Part shown: piece after piece, positions 59,151-64,000 of the stretch
Layout: each line of letters starts with the position of its first letter
Position numbering within the stretch: position 1 is the stretch's first letter
Source: Flavobacteriales bacterium
GTDB taxonomy: Bacteria > Bacteroidota > Bacteroidia > Flavobacteriales_D > UBA2798
NCBI GenBank assembly: GCA_019694795.1
Contig: JAIBBF010000001.1
Span: 190,370 to 254,369, forward strand
Reading direction: 5' to 3'
Length of the DNA: 64,000 nucleotides
Position numbers and translations under genes: made by a program
The notes under the pieces: generated by a model
The model's input: the letters and a program-made list of their open reading frames with translations, nothing else
What the model was told of the DNA's origin: nothing
The model's database searches: none

Positions 59151-60079
59151 CAGATCACTTTTCGAATGGTATAAGGTGGTTTCCCCATTTGGTGATTAAA
59201 TATTTTATAAAGGTATTGCCCGATAATACCCATACATATCAATAATATACTGGTGGAAAACAATACAACAACAATGGTTGCCGTAAATCCGGGTACAGTT
59301 GTTTTTAAAAATATTTTTTTGAGGATAAACCAAATACCCATTAAAAAAGAAATAATTGAAAGCGTAACCCCACCCCAGGTCATAATTCGTAACGGAATGG
59401 CCGTATAATTAATCACGATATCGGAGAACATTTTTGTCAATGAAAAAATAGAGTATCCCGATTTACCGGACTTACGTGGAGAGTGACTCACTTCTACAGT
59501 TTCAATTTCAGTGGTATGCCAATACACCAATTCATCTATAAAAACAAAGGAGTGAAAATGATCTCTGATTTTATCGACAAGGTTGCGGTTAAATAATCTG
59601 AACGAAGAGCCTTCCCCTATCGTTTGTGCTGTGTATTTGGAGGCTTTTCGGATAAAGTAACTTCCAGTTTTACGCATCATGGTTGAAGAGCGTTTGGGAT
59701 AAACACCATAAACTAAATCGGCGGAAGTCTCACTTTGTTTCCGAATAAGTTTTTCGATGTCCTCCGGTGATTGCTGCAGATCGTCATCCATCGTCACCAA
59801 TAAATTCCCCTTTGCAAAATTGAATCCGCACATTAAGGCTAAATGCTGACCTGTATTTCTTGCCATTCGGACTCCCGTAATTGTTCCTGCATGTTCAGTT
59901 TTTAATTTCTGAATGATTTCCCAGGAATTATCCTTACTGGCGTCATCAACAAAAATGATTTCAAATTCAAGCTGCAGACGCGACATTTCATTCTGAATGC
60001 GCTGAAATAATTCAGAAAGTGATTCACTGCTGTTATAGACAGGAACAACAATTGAAATATCGATTCGTTTTTGATTCAT
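59150..60079 (-). CDS. GtrB/ArnC-like polyprenyl-phosphate glycosyltransferase
   Basis: 309 residues, GT2. ISIVVPVYNSSESLSELF, IIFVDDASKDNSW, and VTMDDDLQQSPEDIEKLI (DDD motif) form the GT-A core; SGYSIFSLTKMFSDIVINYTAIPLR, then two C-terminal transmembrane helices (SIISFLMGIWFILKKIF and IVVVLFSTSILLICMGIIG), match the enzymes that load a sugar on undecaprenyl phosphate. It provides a lipid-linked sugar for transfer outside the membrane. Its start overlaps the SDR stop by 4 bases. Confidence 0.85.
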   Translation of the reverse strand: MNQKRIDISIVVPVYNSSESLSELFQRIQNEMSRLQLEFEIIFVDDASKDNSWEIIQKLKTEHAGTITGVRMARNTGQHLALMCGFNFAKGNLLVTMDDDLQQSPEDIEKLIRKQSETSADLVYGVYPKRSSTMMRKTGSYFIRKASKYTAQTIGEGSSFRLFNRNLVDKIRDHFHSFVFIDELVYWHTTEIETVEVSHSPRKSGKSGYSIFSLTKMFSDIVINYTAIPLRIMTWGGVTLSIISFLMGIWFILKKIFLKTTVPGFTATIVVVLFSTSILLICMGIIGQYLYKIFNHQMGKPPYTIRKVI

Positions 60080-60828
60080 AAGCCTAATGATAAACCTCCA
60101 TCAAGAAAAAGCGTTTGACCTGTAATCCATCTTGAAGCGGGGGAAAGTAAAAAGGAGATAGCATGCGCTACATCTTCGGGATAACCCACACCTAAGGGGT
60201 ATTTTTGAATATGATCATTTAGTTTTTCGGCAGAGATTTGACGCTCTGTCTCCTCATAAACCTCTGTTTTTACCATTGCCGGGGCTACGCAATTACAACG
60301 AATGCCGGAAGCTCCGTGTTCTTGTGCAATTACCTGTGCAAATGCTTCAACTCCCAATTTCGATGCGGCATAAGCAGCCCCTCCTTTATAGGTATGATGT
60401 GCACCAAAAGAAGAAATAAAAACCATTGAAGCATGATCATTTATTTTTTTTGAGCGCAATAAAGATGCAGCAAGTAAAACCGTAGAAGAAAAATTTAGAT
60501 CCATTACTGAGTCTAATTTTTCTTTGGAAAGAAATTTTACCGGAAAGGGTTCTATTTTACCTGCAGAAAACACCACACCATCTACGGCTGAAAGTGAATT
60601 AATCAATTGATTCCTGTCCTCCTCTTTTAATAAATCTGCTACAACATATGAATGAATTCCGCCTTTTAAAAGGCTTATACTTTCTTTCAATTGCTGTTCC
60701 CTTCGAGCAGTCAATATCAATTCTGCACCCATTTCCGATAAAAAAACAGCAACCGATCTGCCAATGCCGGAAGAAGCACCGGTGACTAAAATCTTTTTAC
60801 CATTTAACTGAAAGGGTGAATTCATCAT
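60076..60828 (-). CDS. Short-chain dehydrogenase/reductase, possible 3-oxoacyl reductase
   Basis: 250 residues, classical SDR: TGASSGIG at ~17-24, the Ser of VFISSFGAHH, the YxxxK motif in AAYAASK, and CVAPAMVKTEVYEE. It resembles FabG-type enzymes in length and order. Between the two KAS III/carrier genes and the glycosyltransferases it could reduce a 3-oxoacyl-carrier to 3-hydroxyacyl, or act on a sugar. Its ATG overlaps the KAS III stop (ATGA). Confidence 0.75.
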   Translation of the reverse strand: MMNSPFQLNGKKILVTGASSGIGRSVAVFLSEMGAELILTARREQQLKESISLLKGGIHSYVVADLLKEEDRNQLINSLSAVDGVVFSAGKIEPFPVKFLSKEKLDSVMDLNFSSTVLLAASLLRSKKINDHASMVFISSFGAHHTYKGGAAYAASKLGVEAFAQVIAQEHGASGIRCNCVAPAMVKTEVYEETERQISAEKLNDHIQKYPLGVGYPEDVAHAISFLLSPASRWITGQTLFLDGGLSLGL

Positions 60829-61880
60829 TTATAAATTATTAAATCGGGTAGTACAAGTTGACGAACAGATAGCAATACAGAACCCCAGGATAAGCCAACT
60901 CCAAAACCGGATAATAAAAGTTGAGCCTTATCTTGTTTTAATCTGTCACCTAAACGTTCTGTAATGGTTAAAGGAATAGATGCTGAACTGGTATTTCCAA
61001 ATTCATCCAGCGAATAGGGGACCTGACCGGAATCGAATTTTAATTTTTTACGAATGGTTTCATTCATTAATTTATTCGCCTGATGCATCACGAAATAATC
61101 GATATTGCTTACAGATCGTTGTGCGAAATCCAATAATTCATTTACATTTTTGGGTACTTCACGCACTGAAAAACTAAAGACTTCCAATCCATCCAAAATT
61201 AATTCTGTCCCTTTTCTGAATATGCCTCCTTCAACTTCTTTTTCTTGTTCTGAATCCAGAGAATAGGGATGACGAGCAGCTCCATCGGGTATCATTATTG
61301 CTTTAAATCCTGCACCATCTGAACCGAGATTAAATAGCATTTCTCCTTCCTCATCATACTCTAAAGCGGTTACAGTTCCGGCATCACCGAATAAGGGATA
61401 GGTGCTTTTATCGCGGTAATTTAAAGACATGGTTGAAATGTCACCCACCGCGAGCAATGCTCTCTTGGTTACGCCAGATTGCATCAAAGATGAAACGATA
61501 CTTAATCCGTATACATAACCGGAACAACCCAGCGGCACATCAAAAGCCATGGCGGACTTTTTTAATCCTAATTTATCTTGCAACAGAATGGCTGTTGAAG
61601 GCAAAACATAATCGCGCGACTGAGAAACAAAAACAATTAAACCAATGCTATCCTGTTCCCACTGCAAAGCTTGAATCAGTTTTTCTGCTGCTGGGAGGCA
61701 TAGATCCGAAGTTGTTGTCCCTTTTTTTGCAATTCTCCGGTGGGAAATTCCTGTAGTTTGAATGAGCATTTTACGATCCTGTTCCGGGATCCAATCATAC
61801 GATGCATTATCAAAAACAAATTCAGGAACCGCAGAGGCTATTCCTTTTATTGAAACCTGATTTGTCTTGAAAATGCCCAT
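60825..61880 (-). CDS. 3-oxoacyl-carrier-protein synthase III (copy 1)
   Basis: 351 residues, KAS III fold with an intact Cys-His-Asn triad: Cys119 in PLGCSGYVYGL, His266 in VMHQAN and Asn296 in FGNTSSASI. KAS III enzymes start acyl chains from acyl-CoA and malonyl-carrier; some act as acyl shuttles or form esters. The intact triad favours a condensing enzyme over the shuttle type, in which Cys is replaced. Two bases downstream of a dedicated carrier gene and coupled to an SDR, so a short hydroxyacyl unit is a plausible product. Confidence 0.85.
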   Translation of the reverse strand: MGIFKTNQVSIKGIASAVPEFVFDNASYDWIPEQDRKMLIQTTGISHRRIAKKGTTTSDLCLPAAEKLIQALQWEQDSIGLIVFVSQSRDYVLPSTAILLQDKLGLKKSAMAFDVPLGCSGYVYGLSIVSSLMQSGVTKRALLAVGDISTMSLNYRDKSTYPLFGDAGTVTALEYDEEGEMLFNLGSDGAGFKAIMIPDGAARHPYSLDSEQEKEVEGGIFRKGTELILDGLEVFSFSVREVPKNVNELLDFAQRSVSNIDYFVMHQANKLMNETIRKKLKFDSGQVPYSLDEFGNTSSASIPLTITERLGDRLKQDKAQLLLSGFGVGLSWGSVLLSVRQLVLPDLIIYK

Positions 61881-61882
61881 GA

Positions 61883-62116
61883 TTATTTCCTGGACTTCAC
61901 CAGATCATAAAGTTCACGCACCGTATTGCACTTTCTAAGATCTTCACCATTCACTGCAACATCGTATTCGGTCTCCATTAACGCAATAATAATAAGCGAA
62001 TGCATAGAACTCCATGAGTCAATTTCCCGATATGGAATATCAGGCTTCAAAGTGCCGGGCGCCATGCCGTCGATTTCATGTTCTATCTTCGACATAAAAA
62101 CTTCTATGCTATCCAT
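61883..62116 (-). CDS. Acyl carrier protein
   Basis: 77 residues, a small carrier protein. YREIDSWSSMHSLIIIALMETEYDV aligns with the carrier motif (W-D-S-L) as W-S-S-M, so the phosphopantetheine serine is in a non-standard SSM context instead of DSL. It sits between two KAS III genes and is their likely shared carrier. It is distinct in sequence from the carrier at 47807. Confidence 0.8.
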   Translation of the reverse strand: MDSIEVFMSKIEHEIDGMAPGTLKPDIPYREIDSWSSMHSLIIIALMETEYDVAVNGEDLRKCNTVRELYDLVKSRK

Positions 62117-62156
62117 TTACGTTAATTTATTTAAATATACAAAAAATCATGCTCAG

Positions 62157-63176
62157 TTAAAGTTGAACGATGGTCCCAGACCAAGACAGTCCCGTTCCAA
62201 ATCCAGCCAGTAAAATCTTATCACCCGGTGCGAACCTTCCTGACCGGATTCCCTCACAAAGTGCAATAGGAATCGTTGAGGCTACCGTATTACCTACTTC
62301 GGCCATATAAATCATAAATTTTTCTTCTGGGATATTCAGCTTTTTCCGAAGCGACTCGTTAAGAAATGCGTTTGCCTGATGAAAAACAAAATGATCGACC
62401 TGCTCTAAAGAAATTTTATTTTTTTCCAATAAGGAATTTACCATTTTCGGAACCACATTCATGCTAAACAGAAATACACCAATACCATCCATGTAGAGTG
62501 TTTCGCGCGAATGAATATTTCCGTATTCGTCGATTATTTCTTTGGACGATTCTTCATCAATCGGATTTCTACCCAAACCATCCTTGATGATTAATTTATC
62601 GATATCCTTTCCCCGCGATCCGAATTCAAATGCACCAATCCCCCAATTGTCAGTTCGTGAATCAACCAATGTGGCCGCAGCTGCATCTCCAAATACAAAT
62701 CGCAGTGACTTATCCTTTGGATGAAGATTTTTTGTAAGTGTAGATGTGGTTAAAATCAACACATTTTTTACCTGACCCGATTCAATCAAGCCCTTTGCCA
62801 TGGACAATGCATAGGTATAGCCACTACACCCGTGATTGCAATCGAAAGTTCCAACGCTTTCCCGCAATCCCAGGCGATCTTGCAATACACACGAAGTGGC
62901 AGGTGTAATATAATCGAACTCAAGTGAACAAAAAATCAGAAAATCGATGGATTCAGGATGGATATTGAAGTCCTGAAATAATTTTATTCCTGCTTCATAT
63001 GCAAGATCTGAAGCGGTGGTGTTTTTATCCACAACAAATCGTTTCTCAACTCCAACTTTTAACAAATTTGCATTGGAAGCGGCTTCCGGAAAATCCTTAA
63101 AAAAATCGGTATTGGAATATTCCTTCTCAGGAGTAATCCATGCAATTGATTTGATATATGCAAAATTTGAACTCAC
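62157..63176 (-). CDS. 3-oxoacyl-carrier-protein synthase III (copy 2)
   Basis: 339 residues. Intact triad Cys117 (NHGCSGYTYAL), His266 (VFHQAN) and Asn296 (VGNTVAST). It starts with a GTG that overlaps the stop of the upstream TPR gene (GTGA). Paralogous to copy 1 but well diverged, so the two probably differ in primer or acceptor. A 40-base gap separates it from the carrier gene. Confidence 0.85.
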   Translation of the reverse strand: MSSNFAYIKSIAWITPEKEYSNTDFFKDFPEAASNANLLKVGVEKRFVVDKNTTASDLAYEAGIKLFQDFNIHPESIDFLIFCSLEFDYITPATSCVLQDRLGLRESVGTFDCNHGCSGYTYALSMAKGLIESGQVKNVLILTTSTLTKNLHPKDKSLRFVFGDAAAATLVDSRTDNWGIGAFEFGSRGKDIDKLIIKDGLGRNPIDEESSKEIIDEYGNIHSRETLYMDGIGVFLFSMNVVPKMVNSLLEKNKISLEQVDHFVFHQANAFLNESLRKKLNIPEEKFMIYMAEVGNTVASTIPIALCEGIRSGRFAPGDKILLAGFGTGLSWSGTIVQL

Positions 63177-64000
63177 TTAATACCTTCTGCTTTTGCAGCA
63201 AATTCATCCGCCGTAGAATGATCATTTATCTCCCGCGATTTGGAGGAGATGATGGAATAGATTTGCTTCAACTCATTTTTCTTTTGTCCTACCCATTGCC
63301 CAACAATCATAGCAGAGCTACCATTTTTGGCAACACTCAATTGATAATTAATCAGGTTTAAACGGAATAATTGTTGTTCATCCAGAGAAGCTGCCTTTTT
63401 TAAATGGTCTATGCCGGTTTTTGTTTCACCTTTCATCAAATAAGAATTCGCTTTGTGAACCAATAATTGTTCAGGCTGATAAAGCGGATTTTTCTCAAGC
63501 CGGTTGCACAAGGTGATAACAGAATCATATTGGGCAAATTCATTGTAAGAAGCAATTAATTTTTCATATGCACTTGCAAGCGTTGCCTGATAAACTAAGG
63601 TCTGGTTTAAACAAATCCACATCGAATCGCGTGTTTCGTAATAGCGTCGTTGCGCATAATTGATCCACGGAGATGGTCCTCTGCCCGAATCGGAAAGTGA
63701 AGCGACATAAGAAACCATATCCATTCCGCACGATTGCAAAATACTGAACCGAACCACTTGTGCGGGTTGTCCGCTTACTTCATTATTTAAGAACCGCTGA
63801 AGATTTCCGGAAAAATAATAGGCTAATGAATCTGCGTTTGGACGAACATCCATTCCCCTAAAATAGTAGGAAACATTTTCACGTACTGTCATAGGAATAT
63901 TTCTCACTTTCCCCATTAAATCTTCTTTAGATTGTGAACGCATTAAATCGTTCATGGAGAACATGAGATTGCGCTCCACCAATCGTAAAGCCATAAATGC
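63173..64000 (-). CDS. Repeat-containing protein of unknown function, 3' part (5' end outside window)
   Basis: At least 275 residues; the frame remains open to the edge of the window, so the true start is probably beyond base 64000. The C-terminal half shows weak TPR-like helical repeats (YEKLIASYNEFAQYDSVITLCNRLEKNPLYQPEQLLVHKANSYLMKG...GIDHLKKAASLDEQQ). No catalytic motif, signal peptide or membrane segment is visible. It overlaps the KAS III start by four bases and therefore belongs to that operon. Confidence 0.6.
   Translation of the reverse strand, partial: AFMALRLVERNLMFSMNDLMRSQSKEDLMGKVRNIPMTVRENVSYYFRGMDVRPNADSLAYYFSGNLQRFLNNEVSGQPAQVVRFSILQSCGMDMVSYVASLSDSGRGPSPWINYAQRRYYETRDSMWICLNQTLVYQATLASAYEKLIASYNEFAQYDSVITLCNRLEKNPLYQPEQLLVHKANSYLMKGETKTGIDHLKKAASLDEQQLFRLNLINYQLSVAKNGSSAMIVGQWVGQKKNELKQIYSIISSKSREINDHSTADEFAAKAEGIK

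Noticed and set aside
41044-63994. Flexirubin / aryl polyene cluster
   Set aside because: KAS III, carrier and SDR genes are also found in such clusters, but the dialkylresorcinol pair DarA/DarB, the aromatic ammonia-lyase and the repeated KAS II genes are absent.

Overview
The window is a chromosomal segment of a Bacteroidota bacterium, most like the Flavobacteriales. The evidence is two PorP/SprF-type proteins and two type B C-terminal domains of the type IX secretion system (T9SS), absence of Shine-Dalgarno motifs, a promoter upstream of rpsL that fits the Bacteroidota pattern TTG-N19-TAnnTTTG, a zinc-ligand-free L36, and secY followed directly by infA. No tRNA, rRNA, CRISPR array, insertion sequence or phage gene was found.

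Layout. Bases 1-13382 hold envelope and housekeeping genes: the end of yidC, a DUF4139 protein, gyrB, an outer-membrane barrel coupled to a giant TPR protein, and an ftsE / glycosyltransferase / response-regulator operon. Bases 13692-23519 hold two PorP/SprF genes, each next to a protein with a type B sorting domain (a tiny lipoprotein and a CotH-like secreted protein), plus an AddB-like nuclease, a small TPR protein and a polytopic membrane protein. Bases 23657-40558 are one unbroken str-S10-spc-alpha superoperon of 32 genes, rpsL to rplQ, with a good promoter in front and a strong terminator behind.

Bases 41044-64000 are an accessory region and the most interesting part. Eleven tightly packed minus-strand genes (55780 down to 41044) encode two sulfotransferases, a GT4 glycosyltransferase, two tandem MBOAT-SGNH fusion proteins, a carrier protein, a stand-alone adenylation enzyme whose pocket residues read like those of L-prolyl-AMP ligases, an acyl-CoA dehydrogenase with its catalytic glutamate where prolyl-carrier oxidases have it, and three flavin-dependent halogenase-like proteins. 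The adenylation-carrier-oxidase-halogenase set is the known route to (halo)pyrrole-2-carboxyl-carrier thioester (pyoluteorin, clorobiocin type). The carrier-MBOAT-SGNH set resembles the Dlt system, which moves a carrier-bound acyl group across the membrane onto surface polymers. My hypothesis is that this locus decorates a surface glycan with a halogenated pyrrole acyl group. No transporter, thioesterase or peptide/polyketide assembly line lies beside it.

Upstream, a divergent two-gene unit (sulfotransferase plus possible glycosyltransferase) and a second minus-strand operon (TPR protein, KAS III, carrier protein, KAS III, SDR reductase, GtrB-like glycosyltransferase, GNAT, sulfotransferase) add functions expected for building and decorating a sulfated, acylated surface glycan. 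The whole region therefore looks like an envelope-glycan or natural-product island next to the ribosomal superoperon.
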